DNA of 64,000 nucleotides from Chryseomicrobium aureum. Lineage in GTDB: Bacteria; Bacillota; Bacilli; Bacillales_A; Planococcaceae. Of this stretch, positions 41,629 to 51,389 are shown one piece after another. Below the pieces are notes generated by a model. It did no database searches, was not told the origin of the DNA, and worked only from the letters and a program-made list of their open reading frames with translations. The DNA is taken from contig NZ_JAFBFG010000001.1 in assembly GCF_016909155.1 (NCBI RefSeq), forward strand, positions 310,001 through 374,000. The letters are read 5' to 3'. Both the position numbers and the translations under genes were made by a program. Position 1 is the first letter of the stretch. Each line of letters opens with the position of its first letter.

Positions 41629-41642
41629 CGAACATACATTCT
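41629..41642. promoter_or_regulatory. LexA box 3
   Basis: CGAACATACATTCT, 12 of 14 to the consensus, just downstream of the yneA -10. Confidence 0.75.
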
Positions 41643-41658
41643 TAAGGAGTGAATTATC

Positions 41659-42616
<958 letters not shown>

Positions 42617-42617
<1 letters not shown>

Positions 42618-42644
42618 GTATTCCGCGCTGGAATGCCTTTTTTC
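42617..42644 (+). terminator. terminator between yneB and ynzC
   Basis: GGTATTCC / GGAATGCC stem with a GCGCT loop, then T6. Confidence 0.85.
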
Positions 42645-42699
42645 TTGCACTTTTAATGAATTTCTCCTATCGTGTAGTAGAAAGCAAGGAGGTAGAACA

Positions 42700-42933
42700 A
42701 TGTTAAGTCCTGAAAAACTCGCACGTATAAGCGAACTTTCTAATAAATCTAAGAAGCAAAAGCTTACTGAAGTGGAAGCAAAAGAACAATCATCTCTTCG
42801 TAAAGAGTATCTTGAGACTTTCCGCTCCACAATGCGAAAAACAATTGAAAATGTGAAAATTGTGGATCCGGAAGGCAATGATGTAACGCCCGATAAGGTA
42901 AAGCAAGCAAAAGAGAATAACCACCTCAATTAA
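42700..42933 (+). CDS. ynzC: YnzC, DUF896 protein
   Basis: 77-residue helical protein of the UPF0291/DUF896 family: LARISELSNKSKKQKLTEVEAKEQ, RKEYLETFRSTMRKTIENVKIVDPEGNDVTP. ATG at 42700 follows AAGGAGGT. In B. subtilis it belongs to the SOS operon yneA-yneB-ynzC; here a terminator separates it from yneB, so it may have its own promoter (TTGCAC near 42645 with TATCGT near 42669 is a weak candidate). Function unknown. Confidence 0.92.
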   Translation: MLSPEKLARISELSNKSKKQKLTEVEAKEQSSLRKEYLETFRSTMRKTIENVKIVDPEGNDVTPDKVKQAKENNHLN

Positions 42934-43004
42934 TAGAAGTAGTTGCTAGATGGCACGAGGTTGACTAAACTAAGAGAGTAATCAAATTTGAGAGGATGTC
43001 GTTC

Positions 43005-44990
43005 ATGCAAGCAGAAAAAGATTTACTAGCAATCAATACGATCCGTACATTATCCATCGATGCAATTGATAAAGCCAATTCAGGTCACCCAGGTTTACCA
43101 ATGGGAGCTGCTCCAATGGCTTATACATTGTGGACACGTCACTTACGCCATAACCCACAAAACCCGAACTGGTTTAACCGCGACCGTTTTGTACTATCCG
43201 CAGGTCACGGATCAATGCTTTTATATAGCCTGCTTCACTTAAGTGGCTATGATCTTCCGATGGAAGAAATTAAAAACTTCCGTCAGTGGGATTCTAAGAC
43301 ACCTGGCCATCCAGAGTACGGTCACACAGCAGGAGTAGAAGCAACGACAGGACCACTTGGTCAAGGAATTGGTATGGCAGTCGGTATGGCAATGGCAGAA
43401 GCGCATCTTTCTGCGACGTATAATACGACACATGATATCGTTGATCACTACACATACGCGTTATGTGGAGACGGAGATTTAATGGAAGGTGTTGCAGCTG
43501 AAGCTATTTCACTTGCAGGTCATTTGAAATTAAACAAATTGGTTGTTCTTTATGATAGTAATGACATCTCACTTGATGGAGATTTAGATAAATCTTTCTC
43601 AGAATCAGTTCAAAAGCGTTTTGAGTCTTACAACTGGAACTATATTTTCGTAGAAGACGGAAACGATGTAGACGCAATCGATCGCGCAATCGCAGAAGCT
43701 AAGACATCAGACCGTCCAACACTTATCGAAGTGAAAACAGTCATTGGATTTGGTTCACCAAACCGTTCCGGTAAGGCGGATGCTCACGGAGCTCCAATGG
43801 GCGCTGATGAGACGAAACTAGTGAAAGAAGCATACAAGTGGACATTCGAAGAAGACTTCTATGTGGACGATACAGTTTATGCAACTTTCAAAGAGGCTAC
43901 TGACAAACTTGGTGCAGAAGAAGAAGCGAAGTGGAACGACTTGTTCACACAATTTGAAGCGCAAAACGCGGACCTTGCAAGCCAGTTGAAGCAAGCAATT
44001 GATGGAACATTCTCAATCGACTGGGATTCTGCAAAACCAACGTATGAAGTAGGCACTTCTGTAGCGACTCGTTCTGCTTCTGGTGACGCAATCAATGCGA
44101 TTGCAAAAAACCTTCCGTCATTCTTTGGGGGCAGTGCAGACTTAGCAGGTTCAAATAAAACGACAATTAAAGGTGGCGGTGACTTCTCAGCAGATTCTTA
44201 CGAAGGCAAAAACATTTGGTTCGGAGTACGGGAATTTGCGATGGGTGCTGCACTAAACGGTATGGCACTTCACGGTGGACTAACTGTGTTCGGCGGAACT
44301 TTCTTCGTCTTCAGTGACTACGTGCGACCAGCAATCCGTCTATCTGCACTCATGAACCTACCTGTAACATATGTATTCACACACGATTCAATCGCAGTAG
44401 GGGAAGATGGCCCAACCCATGAGCCAGTTGAGCAGTTAGCATCACTTCGTGCAATGCCGGGTCTTTCAATCCTTCGTCCTGCAGACGCAGTTGAAACGCA
44501 AGAAGCATGGAAACTTGCAGTGGAATCAAAGGATACGCCAACACTTCTTGTTTTATCTCGTCAAAACCTACCTGTACTTGAAGGAACGGTTTCGGGGGCA
44601 GCTGAAGGTGTTGCAAAAGGTGGATACGTGGTATCTGCTGGAGAGAACCCGACAGGTCTTTTACTTGCAACTGGTTCTGAAGTAAGTCTTGCAGTAGAAG
44701 CGCAAAAAGTTTTAAAAGAGCAAGGTGTTGAAGTTTCTGTAGTTTCTATGCCATCTTGGGATCTATTCGAAAAACAAGATGCAGAATACAAAGAATCTGT
44801 TCTTCCACGCTCCATCACGAAACGTCTTGCAATCGAGATGGGTGCATCTCTTGGTTGGCATAAATATGTTGGCTTTGACGGAGATGTACTTGCAATCGAC
44901 CGCTTTGGTGCAAGTGCTCCTGGTGAGAAAATCATGGAAGAGTTTGGTTTCACAGCACAAAATGTTGCAGACCGCTTCCTAAAACTATAA
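43005..44990 (+). CDS. tkt: transketolase
   Basis: 661-residue thiamine-diphosphate enzyme of the non-oxidative pentose phosphate pathway. [18 protein letters not shown] near residue 25, TPP motif [19 protein letters not shown], and C-terminal half motifs [14 protein letters not shown] and [20 protein letters not shown] are intact. ATG at 43005 is preferred over ATG at 42996, which overlaps the GAGAGG Shine-Dalgarno. It is followed by its own terminator. Confidence 0.97.
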   Translation: MQAEKDLLAINTIRTLSIDAIDKANSGHPGLPMGAAPMAYTLWTRHLRHNPQNPNWFNRDRFVLSAGHGSMLLYSLLHLSGYDLPMEEIKNFRQWDSKTPGHPEYGHTAGVEATTGPLGQGIGMAVGMAMAEAHLSATYNTTHDIVDHYTYALCGDGDLMEGVAAEAISLAGHLKLNKLVVLYDSNDISLDGDLDKSFSESVQKRFESYNWNYIFVEDGNDVDAIDRAIAEAKTSDRPTLIEVKTVIGFGSPNRSGKADAHGAPMGADETKLVKEAYKWTFEEDFYVDDTVYATFKEATDKLGAEEEAKWNDLFTQFEAQNADLASQLKQAIDGTFSIDWDSAKPTYEVGTSVATRSASGDAINAIAKNLPSFFGGSADLAGSNKTTIKGGGDFSADSYEGKNIWFGVREFAMGAALNGMALHGGLTVFGGTFFVFSDYVRPAIRLSALMNLPVTYVFTHDSIAVGEDGPTHEPVEQLASLRAMPGLSILRPADAVETQEAWKLAVESKDTPTLLVLSRQNLPVLEGTVSGAAEGVAKGGYVVSAGENPTGLLLATGSEVSLAVEAQKVLKEQGVEVSVVSMPSWDLFEKQDAEYKESVLPRSITKRLAIEMGASLGWHKYVGFDGDVLAIDRFGASAPGEKIMEEFGFTAQNVADRFLKL

Positions 44991-44998
44991 GAGTTTTG

Positions 44999-45031
44999 TA
45001 GAGCATCCGAAAAAGGGTGCTCTATTTTTTT
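44999..45031 (+). terminator. tkt terminator
   Basis: TAGAGCATCC / GGGTGCTCTA stem, then T7. Confidence 0.88.
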
Positions 45032-45120
45032 CAAGCTCTAGTCAATTTGAGGAAACATGTAGTATACTAGTGAATGGTGTCTGAGACACGTCGATAAGCC
45101 AGCAAAGGAGGATGACATAC

Positions 45121-45357
45121 ATGAACTTAGCACTTGCGATTACGTTGATTATCGTTGCTCTTATTCTCGGTCTTGTTGGAGGATTCTTTGCAGCACGTCA
45201 ATATATGATGAAATATCTAAAAGATAATCCGCCGATCAATGAACAAATGCTTCGCATGATGATGGCCCAAATGGGACGCAAACCATCTGAGAAGCAAGTC
45301 AAACAAATGATGGCGCAAATGAACCGCGTACAAACTAAACCAGGTAAACAAAAGTAA
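45121..45357 (+). CDS. yneF: YneF-family small membrane protein (UPF0154)
   Basis: 78-residue protein with one N-terminal transmembrane helix (residues 2-24, ending [10 protein letters not shown]) and a Met/Gln/Lys-rich cytoplasmic tail ([25 protein letters not shown]), the UPF0154 pattern. ATG at 45121 is 10 bp after AAAGGAGG; ATG at 45112 touches that site. It is conserved next to tkt. Function unknown. Confidence 0.92.
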   Translation: MNLALAITLIIVALILGLVGGFFAARQYMMKYLKDNPPINEQMLRMMMAQMGRKPSEKQVKQMMAQMNRVQTKPGKQK

Positions 45358-45384
45358 AAAGCAGCTCAATTGAGCTGCTTTTCG
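45355..45384. terminator. bidirectional terminator between convergent yneF and yqkD-like genes
   Basis: Palindrome of 26 bp centred on CAATTG (AGCAGCTCAA / TTGAGCTGCT with A- and T-runs on the two sides). Confidence 0.85.
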
Positions 45385-46310
45385 TTTGTATATAAGTCGT
45401 ATTTCACTAAGAAATCTAACACGGTTTGTTCATACTCTTCAGGGTTTTCATTGAAAGATTTAGCATGAGCGCCTTTATCGAAAAATTTGAGTTCTTTTGC
45501 GCCAATTTTTTTGTCATACAGCTCTTGAGTCATCTCCGGAAGAATGAAGTCATCCGGTTTAGAATGGATAAAAAGTACAGGTTTTTCAATTTTATCGACG
45601 ACGTCAATTGGAGATACGAGACGGAATGTGTAGCCTTCACGTAGTTTCATGAAAAGATTCGCGACACGAACTGTAAACATCGACCGAATCGGCGTTGTTT
45701 GCATCATAACATGATGCACTTGACGTTCAAAATCAGAAAATGCACAGTCTGAAATGTAAAAATCCGCATCATCTCGAATGGAACCGGCGTATAAAAGTGT
45801 CGTTGCAGCCCCCATTGATTCTCCGTGAATGCCGATGACACCACCTTCACCTACGCGATCGCGTAGCGCATCCACAACAGCTTCTAAATCCATTTTTTCA
45901 TAATGTCCAAAACTTGTCGTCTTACCTCCCGAATCACCATGACGCCTATGATCGTAAATGACACTGTTGTATCCAAGACGTTCGAACATACGCACAAAGC
46001 GCAATGAATTGACTTTGTTCTCGGTGACACCGTGGCATATGATCACGTAATTCTTCGTATCATGCGGTCGAATAAAGATCGATTTTAATTGATACCCATT
46101 TTTACTTTCAATCCAGACTTCTTCTTTCTTTATGGCATCATACCAAGATTGATCTAATCGTTTTTCTGAAATCTCCCGGTTTAATACAAAATCCGGTTCT
46201 TTTTGTTTGATATACATCAGTCGATTTGTCGCTACAAATCCAATCAATGTTGTTAATGCCGTGATGAGACTCGTGACAAGACTTGTCCAAATGATGACCC
46301 TCTTTTTCAT
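45366..46310 (-). CDS. yqkD: YqkD-like membrane-anchored alpha/beta hydrolase
   Basis: 314-residue serine hydrolase with an N-terminal hydrophobic helix (residues ~5-27) as membrane anchor. Nucleophile elbow GESMG in GIHGESMGAATTLLY; YDHRRHGDSGGKTTSFGHYEK and IICHGVTENKVNSL closely recall B. subtilis YqkD. Probable His in KGAHAKSFNENP. Three in-frame ATGs lie at 46319, 46316 and 46310; the last has the best spacing to GGAG. It is downstream of the HMG-CoA lyase gene on the same strand. Substrate unknown. Confidence 0.83.
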   Translation of the reverse strand: MKKRVIIWTSLVTSLITALTTLIGFVATNRLMYIKQKEPDFVLNREISEKRLDQSWYDAIKKEEVWIESKNGYQLKSIFIRPHDTKNYVIICHGVTENKVNSLRFVRMFERLGYNSVIYDHRRHGDSGGKTTSFGHYEKMDLEAVVDALRDRVGEGGVIGIHGESMGAATTLLYAGSIRDDADFYISDCAFSDFERQVHHVMMQTTPIRSMFTVRVANLFMKLREGYTFRLVSPIDVVDKIEKPVLFIHSKPDDFILPEMTQELYDKKIGAKELKFFDKGAHAKSFNENPEEYEQTVLDFLVKYDLYTNEKQLN

Positions 46311-46357
46311 CTCCATCATCTCCGCTATTCGTTATATCTCACTGTACCCACAACTGC

Positions 46358-47215
46358 TTACATTGACACATACGGTCGGATTTCTTTAATTGTTTGTTGT
46401 AACACGTTCTCATCAATACCTGTTTCGATCGACATTCTGTGCAGCATATGCACGACTTGCTCCGTCGCTACATTACCGGTCGCTCCTGGAGCAAATGGAC
46501 ACCCACCTAACCCACCGGCAGAACTATCAAACCGGTCCACACCTGCTTGCATGGCAGCAAATATATTAGCAAGCGCCATTTTTTCTGTATCATGAAAATG
46601 GGCAGTAATCAGTGTGTTTGGAAATTGGTCTTTGAGTAATGAGAACAGGGTATAGCTCTCAAGTGGCGATGCCTTACCGATCGTATCAGCGACGCTTAAT
46701 TCTTGAACGCCCATTTCAACAAAAGTGCGACACAGATGTATGACATCTTCAATGGCCTGTTTTCCTTCATAAGGGCAATAAAAGGCAGTCGAAATACAAG
46801 CGCGTACAAAGATTCCCTTTGAAAGCAACTGTTGAATCGGTTCCGCTAACTGTTCAACGGCTTGATCAGTAGTTTTATTTATATTTTTCTGATTAAACGT
46901 CGAGGAAACCCCGACAAAAACTGCCACATGCTCTGCGCCAGCGGCTATGGCATTTTCCATTCCTCGTGCATTTGGGGTCAACACGAATTGGCGCCCGGTT
47001 TTTTCAACGGATGCCATTATATCAGCCGCATCGGCCATTTGTGGAACCCATTTTGGCGATACAAATGAAGTAAGTTCCATTTCTTTGACCCCTGCTTTTT
47101 GAAGCCCTTTTATATACCTAAGTTTATGCTCCGTTGCTACATTTTTCTTCTCATTTTGTAAGCCATCCCGTGGCCCGACCTCGATAATTGTCACTTTATT
47201 TGGTAAACTAATCAT
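46358..47215 (-). CDS. hydroxymethylglutaryl-CoA lyase
   Basis: 285-residue TIM-barrel enzyme splitting HMG-CoA into acetyl-CoA and acetoacetate, the last step of leucine catabolism. Motifs: VTIIEVGPRDGLQNE at the start, metal-ligand TAHFHDTEKMALANI, and the signature with active Cys GGLGGCPFAPGATGN. ATG at 47215 follows AAGGGGG; an ATG 33 bp upstream lacks this. It is divergent from an acetyl-CoA acetyltransferase that could process the acetoacetyl units. Confidence 0.92.
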   Translation of the reverse strand: MISLPNKVTIIEVGPRDGLQNEKKNVATEHKLRYIKGLQKAGVKEMELTSFVSPKWVPQMADAADIMASVEKTGRQFVLTPNARGMENAIAAGAEHVAVFVGVSSTFNQKNINKTTDQAVEQLAEPIQQLLSKGIFVRACISTAFYCPYEGKQAIEDVIHLCRTFVEMGVQELSVADTIGKASPLESYTLFSLLKDQFPNTLITAHFHDTEKMALANIFAAMQAGVDRFDSSAGGLGGCPFAPGATGNVATEQVVHMLHRMSIETGIDENVLQQTIKEIRPYVSM

Positions 47216-47289
47216 GGTATCAATCCCCCTTACTAGTAGTTTACGCATAAGTGGGGACAGGTCGCAAGGGATGACAAGGAGGAATTGGG

Positions 47290-48477
47290 ATGTCTACTGA
47301 AGTTGTAATTGTAAGCGCTGTCCGAACAGCAATTGGCTCTTTCCAAGGAGCATTGAAAGATGTGCCGGCTACAAAGCTAGGGGCACTCGTTATTGAAGAG
47401 GCACTAACACGTGCGGGAATCTCAAAAGACCAAGTGGATGAAGTGATTATGGGGAATGTGCTTCAAGCAGGACTTGGACAAAACCCGGCACGTCAAGCCT
47501 CGATTTTAGCGGGCCTTCCGCAACAAGTGCCAGCCATGACTATCAATAAAGTGTGTGGATCAGGTTTGAAAACAATTCATTTAGCGACGCAAGCTATTAA
47601 AGCTGGGGATGCAGAAATTGTTGTAGCAGGCGGAATGGAAAACATGAGCCAAGCGCCATACCTGTTAATGGGTGCTCGAGACGGTTATCGCATGGGGAAC
47701 CAACAAGCAGTCGATAGTATGATTTCAGACGGTCTATGGTGTGCATTTAACGACTATCATATGGGTGTTACAGCAGAAAACCTTTGTGCAAACTACGGTT
47801 TAACTCGTGAAGAACAAGACGAATTTGCAGCGCGCTCACAACAACGTGCGACTGCTGCAATTGAAGCAGGAAAGTTCGAAGAAGAAATCGTGGCAGTAGA
47901 AATTCCACAACGCAAAGGGGACCCAATCGTATTCAATGTAGATGAATACCCGAAACATGGATCGACTGCAGAAAAACTTGGCAAACTTCGTCCGGCATTC
48001 AAAAAAGACGGCTCTGTCACGGCAGGAAATGCTTCAGGTATTAATGACGGGGCAGCTGCTGTAGTGGTGATGTCCAAAGAAAAAGCACTTGAGTTAGGCG
48101 TGCCAATTTTAGCAACGGTTGTGGCGAACGCATCAGCAGGTGTTGACCCATCTATCATGGGTATTGGACCAGTAGAAGCGGTTGCGAAAGTAATGAAGAA
48201 GTCTGGATTGACAGTTGCAGACATGGATTTAGTCGAAGCAAATGAAGCCTTCGCAGCACAAGCGCTTGCTGTAGATCGCGAATTGAAATTTGATGCAGAA
48301 AAATTGAATGTAAACGGTGGCGCTATTGCTCTTGGTCACCCAATCGGTGCCAGTGGGACACGTATATTTGTCACACTTCTTCATGAGATGAAAAAGCGTG
48401 ATGCGAAGACTGGTCTTGCAACATTATGTATCGGTGGAGGACAAGGCGTAGCAACCATCGTTTCCCGAGGTGAGTAA
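47290..48477 (+). CDS. acetyl-CoA C-acetyltransferase (thiolase)
   Basis: 395-residue thiolase interconverting two acetyl-CoA and acetoacetyl-CoA. Nucleophile Cys89 in [11 protein letters not shown]; His in [15 protein letters not shown]-terminal Cys in [15 protein letters not shown] precedes the ATG. The divergent HMG-CoA lyase gene suggests a joint role in leucine or acetoacetate metabolism; biosynthetic versus degradative direction cannot be read from sequence. Confidence 0.94.
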   Translation: MSTEVVIVSAVRTAIGSFQGALKDVPATKLGALVIEEALTRAGISKDQVDEVIMGNVLQAGLGQNPARQASILAGLPQQVPAMTINKVCGSGLKTIHLATQAIKAGDAEIVVAGGMENMSQAPYLLMGARDGYRMGNQQAVDSMISDGLWCAFNDYHMGVTAENLCANYGLTREEQDEFAARSQQRATAAIEAGKFEEEIVAVEIPQRKGDPIVFNVDEYPKHGSTAEKLGKLRPAFKKDGSVTAGNASGINDGAAAVVVMSKEKALELGVPILATVVANASAGVDPSIMGIGPVEAVAKVMKKSGLTVADMDLVEANEAFAAQALAVDRELKFDAEKLNVNGGAIALGHPIGASGTRIFVTLLHEMKKRDAKTGLATLCIGGGQGVATIVSRGE

Positions 48478-48480
48478 TAC

Positions 48481-48735
48481 GTGAAAAAGAAGAAAAAGCA
48501 TACTCAAAATCACCGTCAAGTTGAGAAGCAAGATGATTCTCTCACATTAAAAGACCAACTTTCAGAAGATGTTTTCTCAAAGCTTCAAGCGGCTAAGACG
48601 GCTCTGTCAGAAGAACAAAAGAAGAAAGAAGAAGAAGGGCATGCACGTAAATTGTTTGAGAAGAAACAACGTGAAAAGAATATGAGCTTTGAAGAACTTC
48701 TAGAGCAGTACGGCGATAAAGGGTCAAAGTTTTAA
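48481..48735 (+). CDS. yqkE: YqkE-like small charged protein (DUF3886)
   Basis: 84-residue, highly charged helical protein: basic N-terminus (KKKKKHTQNH), middle LKDQLSEDVFSKLQAAK and conserved C-terminal KNMSFEELLEQY. GTG at 48481 follows GAGGTGAG at the end of the thiolase gene, with a 3-bp gap. It resembles YqkE, which neighbours yqkD and yqkF in B. subtilis. Function unknown. Confidence 0.82.
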   Translation: MKKKKKHTQNHRQVEKQDDSLTLKDQLSEDVFSKLQAAKTALSEEQKKKEEEGHARKLFEKKQREKNMSFEELLEQYGDKGSKF

Positions 48736-48737
48736 AA

Positions 48738-48772
48738 AAAGAGCATGTCGATCAGTCGACATGCTCTTTGTA
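48738..48772. terminator. bidirectional terminator between yqkE and yqkF
   Basis: AAAGAGCATGTCGA / TCGACATGCTCTTT stem with a TCAG loop. Confidence 0.9.
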
Positions 48773-49654
48773 TTTCTCAGGCTTTGTGAGCGCCACGTAT
48801 GTTGCAATTTCATCATCTGTAACAGAATGATAATAATTTTTTAATGTGTCTTGCAACTGATTGAGCTTACTCGTTCCGATAACAACAGAACTAACTGCTG
48901 ATTGCTTCAAAATATGGTGCAGGCTTACAGCACCTAAGTTTGGAATATCATGGGCCAACTGTTTAACAATAGTAGGAAGATCCTCTTCTGTATAACTCCC
49001 AAATGAAGAGATTTTTTCTAACTTTTCGAGTGCGGCATCTGTTAAAAGACCCTTAGCTTGGCCACCCCGGACAAGTACTCCGATTTCGTGTTGTTCCAAA
49101 AATGGAAATACACTTTCCGGTCGTCGATCTAAACCGGAATATTGCATCATCACACTGACAGCGCGTGACTTTTCAAAGTACGGATAAATCACATTTGGTC
49201 GGATTGATGAAATCCCGTAATGGCGAATCAAACCCTTATCTTGGAGTTTCTCAAATGTTTCGATGATAGCGTCCCAGTCATCTTCTTTTGTTCCCCCGTG
49301 AAGTTGATACAAATCGATCACATCCGTGTTCAACCGTTTTAGAGAGTGATGAATTGCTTCTTCAATCCATTTTGGATTAGGATCCCAAGTCCAGCCTTCT
49401 TTTCCTTCTTCAAATCGATTTCCGACTTTTGTAGAAAGTAAAACATCTGATCGTCTTCCAACTATACTTTTTCCTATACGTTCTTCGTTCGCTCCTTGTT
49501 CATACAAGTCTGCTGTATCAATCCAATTAATACCTGCATCAAGTGCAGTATGAATGATTTTATCAGTTGACGCCTGATCTTTTGGAAGGGTCATCCCTCC
49601 AAGAGATAATTCAGATAGTGAAAGTGAACTATTTCCAAGTTGTACATGTTTCAT
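48752..49654 (-). CDS. yqkF: aldo/keto reductase (YqkF-like)
   Basis: 300-residue NADPH-dependent oxidoreductase of the AKR superfamily. Active-site residues are visible: Asp/Tyr in WIDTADLYEQGANEERIGK, Lys in LLSTKVGNRF, His in LYQLHGG. The C-terminal cofactor region is SVVIGTSKLNQL. The ATG follows AAAGGAGGAG on the minus strand. It is divergent from nudF as in B. subtilis. The 3' end overlaps the shared terminator. Physiological substrate unknown. Confidence 0.92.
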   Translation of the reverse strand: MKHVQLGNSSLSLSELSLGGMTLPKDQASTDKIIHTALDAGINWIDTADLYEQGANEERIGKSIVGRRSDVLLSTKVGNRFEEGKEGWTWDPNPKWIEEAIHHSLKRLNTDVIDLYQLHGGTKEDDWDAIIETFEKLQDKGLIRHYGISSIRPNVIYPYFEKSRAVSVMMQYSGLDRRPESVFPFLEQHEIGVLVRGGQAKGLLTDAALEKLEKISSFGSYTEEDLPTIVKQLAHDIPNLGAVSLHHILKQSAVSSVVIGTSKLNQLQDTLKNYYHSVTDDEIATYVALTKPEKYKEHVD

Positions 49655-49720
49655 CTGCTCTCCTCCTTTCCATAATGGTACAATGAGAGTAGAAATTATA
49701 CAAAGAACAGGAGCGAGACG

Positions 49721-50263
49721 ATGACAAACTTTGAAGAAAAAACGACAAACACGACACCGATTTATTCCGGTCGTGTGATTTCTTTATCTGTTGACGATGT
49801 TGTGCTACCGAATGGTAAACCATCGAAGCGAGAGCTCGTAAAACATCCAGGTGCGGTGGCGGTCATTGCCATTACCCAAGACCACAAAATTGTTTTGGTC
49901 GAGCAGTACCGCAAAGCCCTTGAACGAACACTCGTTGAAATTCCAGCAGGGAAAATCGAGCAAGGAGAAGATCCGAAGGAAACTGCGTTTCGAGAGCTTG
50001 AGGAAGAAACAGGCTATACAGCGTCCGACCTGCATTTTGTTCAAAGTTTTGCGACCTCACCCGGTTTCGCAGATGAAATCATCCATATTTATGTAGCACA
50101 AGGATTAAAGAAAGTTACAGAAAATCGCCAACTTGATGAAGATGAGTTTGTGGAGATTCATGAATGTTCTCTTGCGGGAGCAGAAAAATGGATTCAAGAT
50201 GAGAAGATATACGATGCCAAGACTGCTTTTGCGATTCAGTGGTGGCGACTCCATAGGTTCTAG
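49721..50263 (+). CDS. nudF: ADP-ribose pyrophosphatase, Nudix family
   Basis: 180-residue hydrolase cleaving ADP-ribose to AMP and ribose-5-phosphate. A complete Nudix box (G-x5-E-x7-REU-x-EE-x-GU) starts at GKIEQGEDPKETAFRELEEE. VVLPNGKPSKRELVKHPGA upstream is typical of NudF. GGAGCGAG lies before the ATG. The gene is followed by about 300 bp in which spoIIM and other genes found in B. subtilis are missing. Confidence 0.93.
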   Translation: MTNFEEKTTNTTPIYSGRVISLSVDDVVLPNGKPSKRELVKHPGAVAVIAITQDHKIVLVEQYRKALERTLVEIPAGKIEQGEDPKETAFRELEEETGYTASDLHFVQSFATSPGFADEIIHIYVAQGLKKVTENRQLDEDEFVEIHECSLAGAEKWIQDEKIYDAKTAFAIQWWRLHRF

Positions 50264-50307
50264 TTTTTCATGCACGATGCATACATTGTCTCAAGAGGGG
50301 GGAGTGT

Positions 50308-50463
50308 ATGCAGCATGTGCTGCTCCAGTGGTGGACAATGTTTGTAGTCTCAAGTTTAGGTAGCTGTTTTCTGGCTTCTCTTTTACTCGCGAGCAATTGG
50401 TTGGCGTCTATTGACTGTGGCCGTTCTAATCGGACATGGCAGTTCGCAGTGGCCACCTTTTAA
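50308..50463 (+). CDS. small hydrophobic ORF between nudF and fur, possible gene remnant
   Basis: 51-codon frame with a very strong AGAGGGGGGAG Shine-Dalgarno directly upstream (50294-50304). It encodes a mostly hydrophobic segment (residues ~8-34, FVVSSLGSCFLASLLLASNW) and then a polar tail. A second frame near the 3' end (about 50403-50466) also encodes a hydrophobic stretch ending before TAG, so a frameshift in a longer membrane protein is possible. The position is that of spoIIM in B. subtilis, but similarity to SpoIIM is not convincing by eye. No family recognised. Confidence 0.35.
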   Translation: MQHVLLQWWTMFVVSSLGSCFLASLLLASNWLASIDCGRSNRTWQFAVATF

Positions 50464-50478
50464 TTAGAATAATTATAA
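50464..50478. promoter_or_regulatory. PerR/Fur-type box upstream of fur
   Basis: TTAGAATAATTATAA matches the PerR box TTATAATNATTATAA with one mismatch. It lies 28 bp upstream of the fur -35. B. subtilis fur is PerR-repressed, so this may be conserved peroxide control. Confidence 0.6.
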
Positions 50479-50505
50479 AAAAATAAGCATTCTAAGAAGT
50501 TACAC

Positions 50506-50535
50506 TTGTCACTTGAAAATGTCATTTGGTATACT
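50506..50535 (+). promoter_or_regulatory. SigA promoter of fur
   Basis: TTGTCA (50506-50511), 18-bp spacer, TATACT (50530-50535); fur starts 24 bp downstream. Confidence 0.75.
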
Positions 50536-50558
50536 AGTCTCATGTTAGGAGGCGTCGT

Positions 50559-50999
50559 ATGGAAGGCCGAATCGATCGAATCAAAAAACAATTGTCCGGC
50601 GCCGGCTATAAACTGACGCCGCAACGAGAATCAACTGTACGTGTTCTACTTGAGAATGAAGAAGCACATTTAAGTGCAGAAGACGTTTTCTTATTGGTAC
50701 GAGACAAGTCTAAAGATATCGGACTTGCAACAGTTTACCGGACGCTCGAGCTTCTCAATGAATTAAATGTCGTCGACAAAATCCAATTCGGAGATGGAGT
50801 TTCCCGTTATGATTTACGACAAGAGGGCGCTGCTCATTTCCATCATCATTTAGTATGTATGGAGTGTGGAGCCGTCGATGAAATTCAAGAAGACTTATTA
50901 GGGGATGTCGAACAAATCGTGGAGTCGCGCTTTAATTTTCAGATTAAAGATCATCGCTTGACGTTCCATGGTATTTGTCATCGCTGCCATTCAAAATAA
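50559..50999 (+). CDS. fur: Fur-family metal-dependent repressor
   Basis: 146-residue winged-helix repressor, most likely the iron regulator Fur by synteny (nudF-fur-xerD). N-terminal GYKLTPQRESTVRVLLEN, HTH IGLATVYRTLELLNEL, metal-binding AHFHHHLVCMECGAVDE, and a second CxxC at the end (CHRCHSK) forming the structural zinc site. AGGAGG precedes the ATG. A PerR-like box lies upstream. Confidence 0.93.
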   Translation: MEGRIDRIKKQLSGAGYKLTPQRESTVRVLLENEEAHLSAEDVFLLVRDKSKDIGLATVYRTLELLNELNVVDKIQFGDGVSRYDLRQEGAAHFHHHLVCMECGAVDEIQEDLLGDVEQIVESRFNFQIKDHRLTFHGICHRCHSK

Positions 51000-51020
51000 T
51001 CAATGACGTCAAAGTCGAAG

Positions 51021-51050
51021 AGGATAGCCTACTTGTGCTATCCTTTTTTT
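51021..51050 (+). terminator. fur terminator
   Basis: AGGATAGC / GCTATCCT stem with a CTACTTGT loop, then T7. Confidence 0.88.
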
Positions 51051-51057
51051 ATTATTA

Positions 51058-51170
51058 GATGTGTAGAACGCCACTCTAGAAACTCCGAGGAAATCTGGCG
51101 TGGCCGTGAAGGCGCTTTTCAGCATTTGCGGGTGCGACAGATTCTGGAGTGTGTTTCTGGCGTTCGGAAC
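51058..51170. repeat. dispersed intergenic element with imperfect terminal inverted repeats
   Basis: It begins GATGTGTAGAACGCCACTC and shares the 27 bases CTCTAGAAACTCCGAGGAAATC plus flanks with 56869-56906. The left end GAACGCCA is inverted at the right end TGGCGTTC (51159-51166), as is AGAAACTCC (compare GGAGTGTGTTTCT). No gene is evident. Part of the 455-bp gap where yqzK lies in B. subtilis. Confidence 0.6.
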
Positions 51171-51247
51171 TTGATTTTATTCAGAGTCGAAAAAAGGAAC
51201 TCACTACCTCCTCTTGTCGATTGTTAAAGTCACAAAATCTTACTAGT

Positions 51248-51271
51248 AAGACCTTACGAAATCAAGGTCTT
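51248..51271. other. hairpin in fur-xerD gap
   Basis: AAGACCTT / AAGGTCTT 8-bp stem with an 8-nt loop, without a proper T-run; it may be a relic terminator of a lost gene. Confidence 0.4.
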
Positions 51272-51305
51272 TGGACAATGCGCTTCAAGGACCATGTGAA
51301 GTCAA

Positions 51306-51389
51306 TTAACGCCCGTAACTGCTCATTTGGCGACCCGATTGACTCCTTTAACGCTCGTAAAAGCCGAATTAGCGCCCGTAATGATAGTA
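51306..51389. repeat. 21-bp tandem repeat array (4 units) upstream of xerD
   Basis: Four contiguous 21-bp units at 51306, 51327, 51348 and 51369, with a core of the form TTAACGCCCGTAA (variants TTGGCGACCCGAT, TTAACGCTCGTAA, TTAGCGCCCGTAA). The array is followed by TATGGAAACTAA, whose reverse complement TTAGTTTCCATA precedes the other 21-bp array at 56939. No spacers, so it is not a CRISPR. Confidence 0.75.

Noticed and set aside
50308-50463. Firm identification as the SpoIIM C-terminus
   Set aside because: Position fits and the segment is hydrophobic, but no specific residue pattern of SpoIIM could be aligned with confidence.
51306-51389. Short regular repeats as a CRISPR array
   Set aside because: Units are contiguous 21-mers without unique spacers, and no cas genes are present in the window.
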